Notes under the pieces: generated by a model | Seen by the model: the letters and a program-made list of their open reading frames with translations, nothing else | Databases searched by the model: none | What the model was told of the DNA's origin: nothing | Assembly: GCA_036010965.1 (NCBI GenBank) | Contig: DASCMO010000145.1 | Location: 1-63,029, forward strand | Source of the DNA: GCA-2686265 sp036010965 | GTDB lineage: Bacteria > Planctomycetota > UBA1135 > GCA-002686595 | Direction: 5' to 3' | DNA length: 63,029 bases | Program-made: the position numbers and the translations under genes | Part shown: positions 34,636 through 45,300 of the stretch, piece after piece | Layout of the letters: the number at the start of each line of letters is the position of its first letter | How positions within the stretch are numbered: position 1 is the stretch's first letter

Positions 34636-37600
34636 ATGGAAGACGCAAACGGAAAGACCTGCTACGTGATTGGAGCGGACTCGCTCCTGATCGAGTGTGG
34701 GGAAATCCTGCTCCGGGAAGGATTCGGGGTGCTGGGGATCATCACCTCCACAGGCCGCCTCCGCGCCTGGGCACAGGAGCGGGAACTCGAGGTCATCGAC
34801 CCCAGCGACGACCTGGCCGTGCGCCTGGGCCAGACGCCCTTCGACTACCTGTTCAGCATCACCCACCTCGCGCTGATCCCCAAGGAACTGCTGCGCCTCC
34901 CGCGCCGGGCGGCGATCAACTTCCACGACGGACCACTCCCGCGCTATGCGGGACGCTACACGCCGGCCTGGGCATTGATGAACGGGGAGAGCGAGTACGG
35001 CATCACCTGGCACCTGATGGAAGCCGAACTGGACAGCGGCGCGATCCTCGAACAGGCCCTCTTCCCGATCGATGCCGACGACACCTCCCTGACCCTCAAC
35101 ACGCGCTGCTTTGAGGCCGCAATCGATTCCTTTGAGCGCCTCGCACGAGACCTGCGCGAGGGCGCGACAACCGAGCGCGAACAGGACGCGACGCAACGCT
35201 CCTACTTCGCGAAGTACCGCCGCCCGGACGCCGCCTGCGTCCTCGACTGGAGTCGGCCCGCGACGCAGCTCGAGGCCCTCGTGCGCGCGCTCGACTTCGG
35301 TCCCTACGCGAACCCGCTCGGCCTGCCGAAGCTGGTCCACGACGGCCGCGCGCTCGCGGTGGGCAAGGCCCTGGCCCGAGAGAGCGACGGGCAGGAAGCG
35401 CCGGGGACAGTGCTCGAAATCGGCGACGAGAGCCTGCTCGTGCAGACCGGCGAGGGCGCCCTCTCGATCGGCGACCTCGCCACTTTGGGCGGGCGCAGAC
35501 TCGAGATGAGCGAGGTCGCCGAGGCCCTGGGACTCGCGCGTGGGACGGGCCTGGAAGCCCTCGAAAAGGACGAGGCCGAGGACCTGACACGTCTCGCCGG
35601 GCACCTGGCGCGCGGCGAGGAGCACTGGACCGAGCACCTCGCGAGCCTGGAACCCCTGGAACTGCCACAGGCCGGGCGCACGCCGACCGAGTCCACGAAC
35701 GGGCACCGGCCCGGAGAACGAGCGGCGGTCGAGGTCCCGGCGGCCTTCTTCGCCGCGTGCCCAGAGGTGCCACCCGCCGATCTCCTGGCCGCCGCCGCCG
35801 CCGCCTTCTTCGGGCGCGTGGCGGGACAGTCGCGCTTTGACCTGGCCTGGTCCGACGACGAGACGCTCCCCTCCTCCCCCGCCGCGGCGCGCTTCGCCGC
35901 GAGCGAGGTCGCCTGGCGGGTCGAACTCGACCCGCGCGCCGGCGCCGGCGAGGCCCTGGACGCCCTGGCGCGCACCCTCGCGCCCCTGCGCGAGCGCGGC
36001 TCATGGCTCCTCGACCTGCCCGCCCGCGTGCCGGAGCTGGCGGCCCGACCGGAGCTAGCCGACGGCCTGCCCCTCGAACTGGCCGTCACTCTGGGCGGTC
36101 CAGCCAGCGCCCCGGCCCTGAGCCCCGGCCGCGCCCTGACGGTCGTCGTCGCCCCCGCCGGCGACGCCTGCCACCTCGCCCACGATCCGCGACGCCTCGA
36201 CGGCGAGGTGCTCGCGGCACAGTTCGGGACCTACCTCGCCAGCGTCGCCGAGCACCCCACGAGACCCCTGGAGCAGATCGATCTGCTCGGTCCCGAGGAA
36301 CGCGAGCGCATCCTCTTCGACTGGAACACGACGGCCACGGACTACGAGCACGAGGTGCGCGTCCACGAGCTGTTCGAGACCCAAGCTGCGCGCACGCCCG
36401 AGGCGTGCGCGCTCGTCTTCGGCGACGAACGACTCACCTACGGCGACCTCGACGAGCGCGCCAACCGCCTCGCTGCGCACCTGCGTACCCTCGAAGCGGG
36501 CCCGGACCGCCTGGTTGGGCTCTACCTCGAGCGCGGGGTCGAGCTCGTCGTCGCCATGCTCGGCGTGCTCAAGAGCGGCGGGGCATACCTGCCCCTCGAC
36601 CCGGCCTATCCGGCCGAGCGCCTGGCCTTCATGATCCGCGACTCGCAGGCGCCCGTGGTGCTGACCACCGACGCCCTCGCCCCCACGGTCCCCGCCGACA
36701 CGGCGAGCATCGTGCGCATCGACAGCGAGGCCGAGACGATCGCCGCCTGCTCGCCGGCGATCTGCGCCGCCCCTGGCGACGCCTCGAACCTGGCGTACGT
36801 GATCTACACCTCCGGTTCGACCGGCGAGCCTAAGGGCGTCATGGTCGAACATCGCAACGTGGTGAGCTTCTTCGCCGGAATGGACGAGCGCGTCCCCCAC
36901 GACCCGCCGGGCACCTGGCTGGCAGTCACGAGTCTATCCTTCGACATCTCGGTCCTCGAGCTACTCTGGACCCTCGCGCGCGGCTTCGAGGTCGTGTTGC
37001 ACCCCGGTGCCGACGAGGCGAGGGTTCCGTCGGCCGCCGCCCCGGGCCCTATCGACTTCGCCATGTTCCTATGGAGCAACGACGCGAGCCAGGGAGCGAA
37101 GAAGTACGAGCTGCTACTCGAATCCGCGCGCTTCGCCGACGACCACGGCTTCTCCTCCGTCTGGATCCCCGAACGCCATTTCCACGCCTTCGGAGGCCCC
37201 TACCCCAACCCGTCGATGCTGGGTGCCGCCGTGGCCGCGGTCACCACGAGAGTCGGTATCCGCAGCGGAAGCTGCGTCCTTCCCCTGCACCACCCCTTGC
37301 GCGTGGCCGAGGAGTGGGCCGTGGTAGACAACCTCTCCGAGGGACGGGTGGCCATGGGAATGGCCTCCGGCTGGCACCCCCATGACTTCGTCCTGCGACC
37401 TGAAAACTACGCGGACAACAAGGAGTGCATGTTCCGTGACATCGAAGTGGTCAGGCGCCTGTGGCGCGGGGAGACGATTGAGTTTCCAGGACCCCATGGC
37501 GAGCCTGTCGGGCGCGTCACGTATCCGCGCCCCATCCAACCCGAGCTCCCGGTCTGGATCACGAGCGCGGGGAATCCCGACACCTACAGGCGGGCTGGGG

Positions 37601-39369
37601 AGATCGGCGCCAACCTGCTGACCCACCTTCTCGGCCAGACCATCGAAGAGGTCGCGGAGAAGATCAGAATTTATCGCGCATCCCTGGCCGAGCATGGCCA
37701 CGACCCCGCGCAGTTTACCGTCACCCTCATGCTGCACACCTTCGTGGGCGATGATGTCGAAGAGGTGCGCGAACTGGTGCGCGGACCGATGAAGGCCTAC
37801 CTCGGTAGCGCAACGGACCTGGTCAAGAAGTTCGCCTGGTCCTTTCCGGCCTTCCAACGCCCTGGCGGCAGCGATGCACCGGTGACCGAGATCGACGTCG
37901 AGAGCCTGACCGATGAGGAGCAGGAGGCGATCGTCGAACACGCCTTCCTGCGCTACTTCGACTCTAGCGGCCTGTTCGGGACGCCCGAGTCGTGCGTCGA
38001 GCGCATCGACCAACTGAAGGCGATCGGGGTCGACGAGGTCGGCTGCCTGATTGAATTCGGCCTGCCGGCCGACGTCGTGCTCTCCTCGCTACCCGCCCTC
38101 GCGCGCCTGAGGGAGGCGGTCCAACCCACCGTCGCCGGCTCCGTCCCCGCTGGCAAAGGCTCGACGAGAGAGCGCGACGACTCCCTGGCGGCGCTCGTCG
38201 AACGCCACGGCGTGACCCACCTGCAGTGCACCCCGTCCATGGCGCGCATGCTCCTCGAACACGCCGAGTCGCGCGCGGCCCTCGCCACCCTCGAACACCT
38301 GCTGGTCGGCGGCGAGGCTCTGCCGGCACCCTTGGCCGCGGACCTCGGCGACTGTGTCGAGGGATCCCTGACCAACATGTACGGTCCGACCGAGACGACC
38401 ATCTGGTCCGCGACCCAGTCACTGAGCGGCCCCGAGGAGACGGTTCCGATCGGACGCCCGATCGCCAACACGCGTCTGTACATCCTCGACGCCGGGCTCC
38501 AACCGGTGCCCGTCGGGGTGCCGGGCGAGCTCTACATCGGCGGGGACGGCGTGGTGCGCGGCTACCTCGACCGCCCGCAACTGACGGCCGAGCGCTTCGT
38601 CGCCGACCCCTTCGCCGCGGGAGGTGCCGCGGGGGACCGGGCGGCCCGCATGTACCGCACCGGCGACCGGGCGCGCTACCGCCCCGACGGCGTGGTCGAG
38701 TTCCTCGGGCGCACGGACCACCAGGTCAAGGTGCGCGGGCATCGCATCGAGCTCGGGGAGATCGAGGTCGCCCTCGGACGCCACACCGCGGTGGGAGCCT
38801 GCGTCGTGATCGTGCGCGAGGACGAACCAGGAGACCAGCGCATCGTGGCCTACCACACGCGCGCCGCACAGGCGGCAGCGAAGGCCGGCGAGCTGCGCGA
38901 GGTCCTCAGGAAGACCCTGCCGGAGTACATGCTGCCGACGCACTTCATACCCCTTGAGCACCTGCCGCTAACGCCCAACGGGAAGATCGACCGCAAGTCC
39001 CTGCCGGCACCGGGAGCGGTAGTGGACGCCACTGAGGTAGCCTTCGTCGCGCCGGAAGAGGGCCTCGAAGCCCTGATCGCCCAGACATGGCAGTCGATCC
39101 TGCACCGCGAGCAGGTGGGCGTGGAGGACAACTTCTTCGACATCGGCGGCCACTCGCTGCTCGTCGTGCAGGTGCACCGCACCCTGCGTGAGAAGGTGGA
39201 ACGGCGCCTCGCGCTGACGGACCTCTACCGCTTTCCGACCGTGCGCTCCCTGGCCGAATACCTGAGCTCCGAGGACGACTCGGGAGCCACCCGCGAGGGC
39301 ACCGACCGCGGCCGCAAGCGCCGCGACGCCATGCGCCGACGCCGGGGCCGGCGCGCCCAGGAGACCTAG
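34636..39369 (+). CDS. NRPS loading module: formyltransferase - C remnant - A with inserted luciferase-like monooxygenase - PCP
   Basis: A 1577-aa megasynthase. Residues 1-310 are a methionyl-tRNA-formyltransferase-like domain with AINFHDGPLPRYAGRYTPAW (Asn95, His97) and EAELDSGAIL (Asp133). Residues about 330-560 resemble only the back half of a condensation domain; no HHxxxDG is present. The adenylation domain starts near 590 (A3 at 721, A4 at 770). It is split at 806-1160 by a luciferase-like flavin monooxygenase of the MupA/Atu3671 type (LLESARFADDHGFSSVWIPE, EEWAVVDNLSEGRVAMGMAS). It resumes with A5 (NMYGPTETT, 1247), A7 (YRTGDRARY) and A10 (PLTPNGKIDRKSL). The PCP serine is Ser1507 (GGHSLLVV). 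The hand-read pocket code D-I-L-Q-L-G-M-I-W-K suggests glycine. The next gene, 9 bp on, is the PKS. Confidence 0.93.
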   Translation: MEDANGKTCYVIGADSLLIECGEILLREGFGVLGIITSTGRLRAWAQERELEVIDPSDDLAVRLGQTPFDYLFSITHLALIPKELLRLPRRAAINFHDGPLPRYAGRYTPAWALMNGESEYGITWHLMEAELDSGAILEQALFPIDADDTSLTLNTRCFEAAIDSFERLARDLREGATTEREQDATQRSYFAKYRRPDAACVLDWSRPATQLEALVRALDFGPYANPLGLPKLVHDGRALAVGKALARESDGQEAPGTVLEIGDESLLVQTGEGALSIGDLATLGGRRLEMSEVAEALGLARGTGLEALEKDEAEDLTRLAGHLARGEEHWTEHLASLEPLELPQAGRTPTESTNGHRPGERAAVEVPAAFFAACPEVPPADLLAAAAAAFFGRVAGQSRFDLAWSDDETLPSSPAAARFAASEVAWRVELDPRAGAGEALDALARTLAPLRERGSWLLDLPARVPELAARPELADGLPLELAVTLGGPASAPALSPGRALTVVVAPAGDACHLAHDPRRLDGEVLAAQFGTYLASVAEHPTRPLEQIDLLGPEERERILFDWNTTATDYEHEVRVHELFETQAARTPEACALVFGDERLTYGDLDERANRLAAHLRTLEAGPDRLVGLYLERGVELVVAMLGVLKSGGAYLPLDPAYPAERLAFMIRDSQAPVVLTTDALAPTVPADTASIVRIDSEAETIAACSPAICAAPGDASNLAYVIYTSGSTGEPKGVMVEHRNVVSFFAGMDERVPHDPPGTWLAVTSLSFDISVLELLWTLARGFEVVLHPGADEARVPSAAAPGPIDFAMFLWSNDASQGAKKYELLLESARFADDHGFSSVWIPERHFHAFGGPYPNPSMLGAAVAAVTTRVGIRSGSCVLPLHHPLRVAEEWAVVDNLSEGRVAMGMASGWHPHDFVLRPENYADNKECMFRDIEVVRRLWRGETIEFPGPHGEPVGRVTYPRPIQPELPVWITSAGNPDTYRRAGEIGANLLTHLLGQTIEEVAEKIRIYRASLAEHGHDPAQFTVTLMLHTFVGDDVEEVRELVRGPMKAYLGSATDLVKKFAWSFPAFQRPGGSDAPVTEIDVESLTDEEQEAIVEHAFLRYFDSSGLFGTPESCVERIDQLKAIGVDEVGCLIEFGLPADVVLSSLPALARLREAVQPTVAGSVPAGKGSTRERDDSLAALVERHGVTHLQCTPSMARMLLEHAESRAALATLEHLLVGGEALPAPLAADLGDCVEGSLTNMYGPTETTIWSATQSLSGPEETVPIGRPIANTRLYILDAGLQPVPVGVPGELYIGGDGVVRGYLDRPQLTAERFVADPFAAGGAAGDRAARMYRTGDRARYRPDGVVEFLGRTDHQVKVRGHRIELGEIEVALGRHTAVGACVVIVREDEPGDQRIVAYHTRAAQAAAKAGELREVLRKTLPEYMLPTHFIPLEHLPLTPNGKIDRKSLPAPGAVVDATEVAFVAPEEGLEALIAQTWQSILHREQVGVEDNFFDIGGHSLLVVQVHRTLREKVERRLALTDLYRFPTVRSLAEYLSSEDDSGATREGTDRGRKRRDAMRRRRGRRAQET

Positions 39370-39378
39370 GCGCCGAAG

Positions 39379-42300
39379 ATGCGCGAGACTCCTTCCCAGC
39401 CCCCGTCGGAGAACGACGTCGCGATCATCGGCATGGCCTTACGCGTGCCGGGGGCGAACGACCTCGCGCAGTACTGGAAGAACCTTTGCGAGGGAGTGGA
39501 GAGCGTTTGCACCCTGAGCGAGGAGGAACTCCTGGCCGCGGGTGTCACCCCCGAGGACCTGGCCGATCCCGCCTACGTCCGGCGTGCCGCACCTCTCGAC
39601 GGAATCGCGGACTTCGACCCGGAGTTCTTCGGCTTCAGCCCCAAGGAAGCCGCGATCCTCGATCCCCAGCACCGCCACTTCCTCGAGTGCACCTGGGAAG
39701 CGCTCGAGGACGCCGCCCACCCGCCCTCCAGATTCGACGGTCCGATCGGGGTCTTCGCGGGCTGCGGCATGGGCGGCTACCTGATGTTCAACCTGCTCAG
39801 CAACCCCGAGCTGGTGCGCTCGGTCGGCCTCTTCCTCCTGCGCCACACCGGCAACGACAAGGACTTCCTCGCGACCCGCGCCTCCTACCTCTTCAACCTG
39901 ACCGGACCGAGCATCAGCATCCAGACCGCCTGTTCCACTTCCCTCGTGGCGACCCACAGCGCTTGCCAGAGCCTGCTCTCAGGCGAGTGCGACCTGGCCC
40001 TGGCGGGCGGCGTGACGATCGAGGTCCCCCACCAGCGCGGCTACCTCTACAAGGAGGGTGAGATTCTCTCGCCCGACGGCCACTGCCGTCCCTTCGACCA
40101 CCGCTCGCAAGGAACGGTCTTCGGCAGCGGCGTGGGGGTCACGGTCCTGCGCCGGGTGAGCGACGCCGTGGCCGACGGCGACCGCATCTACGCCGTGATC
40201 AAGGGCAGCGCGATCAACAACGACGGCGCGGGCAAGATCGGCTACCTGGCCCCCAGCGTCGATGGTCAGGCCAAGGCCGTGTCCGAGGCCCTGGAGGTGG
40301 CGGAGGTCGACGCGGACACGATCGCCTACGTCGAGTGCCACGGCACGGGAACGCCCGTCGGCGATCCGATCGAGATAGCGGCCCTCACGACAGCCTTCCG
40401 CGCCAGCAGCGAAGCCGTCGGCACCTGCGCCATCGGCTCGGTCAAGAGCAACATCGGACACCTCGACACGGCCGCGGGCGTCGCCAGCCTGATCAAGGCC
40501 AGCCTCGCCCTCTACCACCGGCAGATGCCACCCAGCCTGAACTTCGAGGCACCCAACCCCGCCATCGAGTTCGAGCACACGCCCTTCACGGTCAACACCG
40601 AGCTCTGCGAGTGGAGCGCGGGGGAGTTCCCGCGTCGAGCGGGGGTCAACTCCCTGGGCGTGGGCGGGACCAACGCCCACGTGATCCTCGAAGAGGCTCC
40701 CGAGCGCCCCGGCACCACGTCCGCCCAGCGACCGTACGAACTCCTGACCCTCTCCGCCGCCTCGCGCGCCGCCCTCGACCAGGCCTCCCGGCGCCTGGCC
40801 GAACACCTCGACCGACACCCCGAGCAGGAACTGGCCGACGTGGCCTTCACCCTGCGCGAAGGCCGGCGCGCCTTCGATCACCGCCGCGTCCTGGCCTGCG
40901 CCGACCGCGAACAGGCCAGCCGTCTGCTGACCGAGGGCGACGCCCGGCGCGTGTTCACCCACCGCAGGGCGCAGACTCCGGGCTCGGTGGCGTTCCTGTT
41001 TCCCGGGGGCGGTGCCCAGCACCCGCGCATGGGGCAGGAGCTGTTCGAAACCGAGCCGCTCTTCCGCGAACACATCGAACGCGGCTTCGCCGAACTCTCC
41101 GAGCGCGCTGGCATCGACCTCTTCGAGTTCCTGTTTCGCGCTCGGGTCGACGAGTCGCAAGCGCGCCGGGAACTGGTGCGCCCATCCCTGCAGCTCCCGG
41201 CCTTGTTTGTAGTCGAGTACGCCCTGGCGCAACTGTGGATGGAACGCGGCGTGCAGCCGACCGCCATGATCGGTCACAGCATGGGTGAGAACACCGCCGC
41301 TTGCGTGGCGGGCGTGCTGTCCTTCAGCGACACCCTGGGACTGGTCGCCTTGCGCGGTCAACTCTTCGAGCGCGTCCCCGAGGGCGGCATGCTGAGCGTC
41401 TCGGTCCCCCCCGACGAGCTGCAGGCCATGCTGGGCGATGACCTGGACCTGGCCACGATCAACGCGCCGTCCAGCTGCGTCGCCTCGGGCTCCAGTGCGG
41501 CCCTCGATGCCCTGGAGCAACGGCTGGAGGCAGTCGATGTGGACGCGCGCCGGGTGCAGATCGCGATCGCCGCCCACTCGCGCCTGGTGGACCCGATCCT
41601 CGAGGAGTTCGGGGACTACCTGCGCGGCCTCGAGTTCTCGCCTCCGACGATCCCCTTCGTCTCCAACCTGACCGGAACCTGGATCCGTGACGACGAGGCC
41701 ACCGACCCCGACTACTGGGTCAGCCACCTGCGCGGCACCGTGCGCTTCGCCGACGGCATCGGGACGCTGCTGGACGATCCCGCGCGCGTCCTGCTCGAGG
41801 TGGGCCCGGGGAACACCCTCTCCTCCCTGGCGCGCCAGCACGTCGACGCCGGGCCCGGGCGGACCGTGCTGCCGTCCATGCGTCACCCCGAGGAGAAGAC
41901 CGGCGACGACGCCTACCTGCTGACCACCGCCGGGCGGCTGTGGGCCTGCGGCGTGGACATCGAGCCCGTCGGAGCAGGCGAGGACGAGCGGCGCAAGCGA
42001 GTCTCCCTCCCGACCTACCCGTTCCAGAACCAGCCCTATTGGATCGAGGCGTCGAAGCAAGTGAGCGCCGCGGCGACCGAGCCCGAGCAGCCGACGCGCC
42101 TGGAGGATGAGGACGAGTGGTTCCAGCAGCCCGCGTGGGGCCGGCGCGACGCGCCCCTGCCTGACGAGGCAGTCGGCGCGCAGACCTGGCTAGTATTCCT
42201 GGACGACGCGGGCCTCGGCGCGGGCCTCGCCGAGCGCCTGAGCGCGCGCGGTGACACCGTCCTCAAGGTGCGCGCCGGAGACGCCTACGCCCAGCTCAGC

Positions 42301-45300
42301 GAAACCGAATACATCCTGACTCCCGAACACGGTCGGGCGGGCTACGACCAGTTGATGTCCGATGTGATCGCCGCTGGGCGCACCCCTGCGCGCATCGCCC
42401 ACTTCTGGTCAGTGACCGACGACGAGAATTACCGCCCCGGCTCGAACTTCTTTCACCGCACCCAGGAGAACGGCTTCTACAGCCTGTTCTTCCTGGCCCA
42501 GGCCCTGGCGGGGAACAGCCTCACCGGCGGTCTGCACCTGGACGTCTTCTCGAATGGCATGCAGCAGGTCGCCGACGAGCCCCTGCGCCACCCCGAGAAG
42601 GCCACCCTGCTCGGACCCTGCGGAGTCATCCCGCGCGAGCTGGCGGGAGTCACCTGCGCCAGCATCGACATCGACTTCCGCCTCGACCAGAAGCCTTCAT
42701 GGGGCCTGTTCCGTCGCAAGGCGGCGCCCGTCGATCCCGGCACCCTGCAGGACGCGATCGATGAGGAGGTCACGGCCACTCCCGGCAACCGAACCGTCGC
42801 CCGCCGCGGCGATGAACGCTGGGAGCTGGGGTACGAGCGCTGCGAGAAACCGGCCGACTCCCCTGCCCCTGCCCTGCGCGAGGACGGCGTGGTTCTGATC
42901 ACGGGCGGCCTGGGCGGCCTGGGACTGACCATGGCCGAGCACCTGGCGCGGACCTCCGGGGCGCGCCTGGCCCTGCTCGGGCGCACGGCCTTGCCGCCGC
43001 GCGAGGAGTGGGCCGCGCGCGCCCGGGGCGGGCGCGCCACCGATCCTCTCGGCCGCACGCTCCAACGCATCCTGGAGCTCGAAGAGCTGGGCTCCGAGGT
43101 GCTGCCCCTGGCCGCCGATGTGACCGACCTGGAAGCCATGCGCGATGCTCTCGGGGAGGTACGCCGACACTTCGGACGCCTCGACGGCGTGCTGCACCTG
43201 GCAGGCGTGGTGGACGACCAGCTGATCTCCCTCAAAACCCAGGGAGACATCGAGCGCATCTTCGCCCCCAAGATCCACGGCACCCTGGTCCTCGACCGCC
43301 TGCTGGCCCGGGAGCAACTCGACTTCTTCGCGCTCTTCTCGTCCACCAGCGCGGCCATCGCCCCCATCGGCCAGGTGGACTACGTGGCCGCCAACGCCTT
43401 CCTGAACGCCTTCGCCCGCAGCCGCTCCGCTCGGCGCGGCACGCGCATGGTCGCGATCGGCTGGGGCATCTGGAAGGACGTGGGCATGGCCGCCCGCGCC
43501 CTGGCTCCCGACGCACCCGCCCTCGAGGGCACCGAGCCCCTCGGCACGACCCATCCCCTGCTCGACGCGCGTGGCCACGACGAGCACGGGCGCACGGTCC
43601 TCGTCGCCGACTACCGGACGGACACCCACTGGGTGCTCGACGAGCACCGCACCGCCACCGGCCACGCCCTGCTCCCGGGAACCGGCACCATCGAGCTGGC
43701 GCGGGCAGCCCTGGCCGAGTGTGGCGAACACGGGCCCTTCGAACTTCAGGACATCTACTTCTTCCGCCCCCTGCAGGTCGAAGATTCCGAGACGCGAGCG
43801 GTGCGCGTGCGCATGATTCCCGACGAGCGCGGGTACGCCTTTGAACTCCAGAGCTTGCGCACCCTCGACGACGGCCGGGAAGGCTGGGAAACCCACGCCC
43901 AGGCGCAGTGCGTTCTCGGAGCCCTGGAGCCCGCGGCCGAGGTGCCCCTGAAGGAGATCGATGCTCGCTGCCGGGCCAGCCGCAGCCCGGTGGACGAGAC
44001 CGGCCTGCGCACGGCCCAGGAGGAGCACCTCAAGTTCGGCCCGCGCTGGCGCGTGCTGCACCAGGCCAGCTATGGCCAAGGCGAGGCCCTGGGTCTGCTC
44101 GAGTTGCACCCCGAGTTCTCCGCCGACCTCGAGCACCTGCCCCTCCACCCCGCGCTGCTGGACATCGGGACCGGCTTCGCAATGGACCTGATCGAAGGCT
44201 ACGAGTACGGAGCGAGTCTGTGGGTCCCCGTCTCCTACGAGAGCGTGGCCTTCCACGCGCCGCTGACGCGCACGATCCGCAGCTGGGTGAAGATCCGCCG
44301 CGATGCCTCGGGTCCGGGTGGATTCGCACGCTTCGATGTCGCGCTCTGCACCCTCGCGGGCAAGGTGCTGGTCGAGGTCCACGGTCTGCTCATGAAGCGC
44401 CTGGACGAGACCGCCGACTTCGCCGCCGCGCCGCCGCCGAACGCCGCGGACCTCGAGTTCGAGTCGCAGAACTCGGGGACGCGAGCACCGCTCTCCCCGG
44501 CCGAGCGCATCCTGCGCGACAACCACGCCCAGGGCATCCTGCCCGAAGAGGGCGTTCGCGCCCTCGAGCGCGTCCTGGCGATGGAGAGGCGGCCGGAGGT
44601 GATCGTGACCTCGCTCGCCCTTCCGGCCCTCCGCGCCCAGATCGATGCCCTCGCGGACGGCGGAGAAGAGGAACAGACCCGCTTCGCCCGCCCGACCCTG
44701 GAGAGCGACTACGTCGAGCCGCGCGACGAGGTCGAGCGCACCCTGGTCGGGTTCTGGGAAGAACTCCTGGGCGTCGAGGCGGTCGGCGTGCAGGACAGCT
44801 TCTTCGACCTCGGGGGCCACTCCCTGATCGCCGTACGCCTGTTCGCACGCATCAAGAAGGCCTACGACGCGGAGTTCCCCATCTCGCTGCTCTTCGAGGC
44901 GCCGACTATCGAGGCCTGCGCCGAGCACGTGCGAGAGCACATCGGTGCCGACGGGCAGACCGCTGGCAAGGAAGAGGCGCCGCGAGCGCGCTACACACAC
45001 CTCGTCCCCATGCACGAGGGCCAGGCGGGAGACCGCACCCCGTTCTTCCTGGTGGCCGGGATGTTCGGCAACGTCCTGAACCTGCGCCACCTCGCCTACC
45101 TGATCGGCGAGGAGCGCCCGTTCTTCGGGCTGCAGGCGCGCGGGATCTACGGGGGGCACGAACCGCACGACGACTTCGAGGAGATGGCTCGCGCGTACAT
45201 CGCCGAGATGCGCACGGTTCAGCCCGAGGGTCCGTACCTGCTGGGCGGTTTCTCGGGCGGCGGGATCACAGCCTACGAGATCGCGCGCCAGCTGCGGGAG

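Noticed and set aside
34198..35706. 502-codon minus-strand frame upstream of and overlapping the NRPS gene
   Set aside because: It runs antisense through the well-conserved formyltransferase domain and has no recognisable motif.
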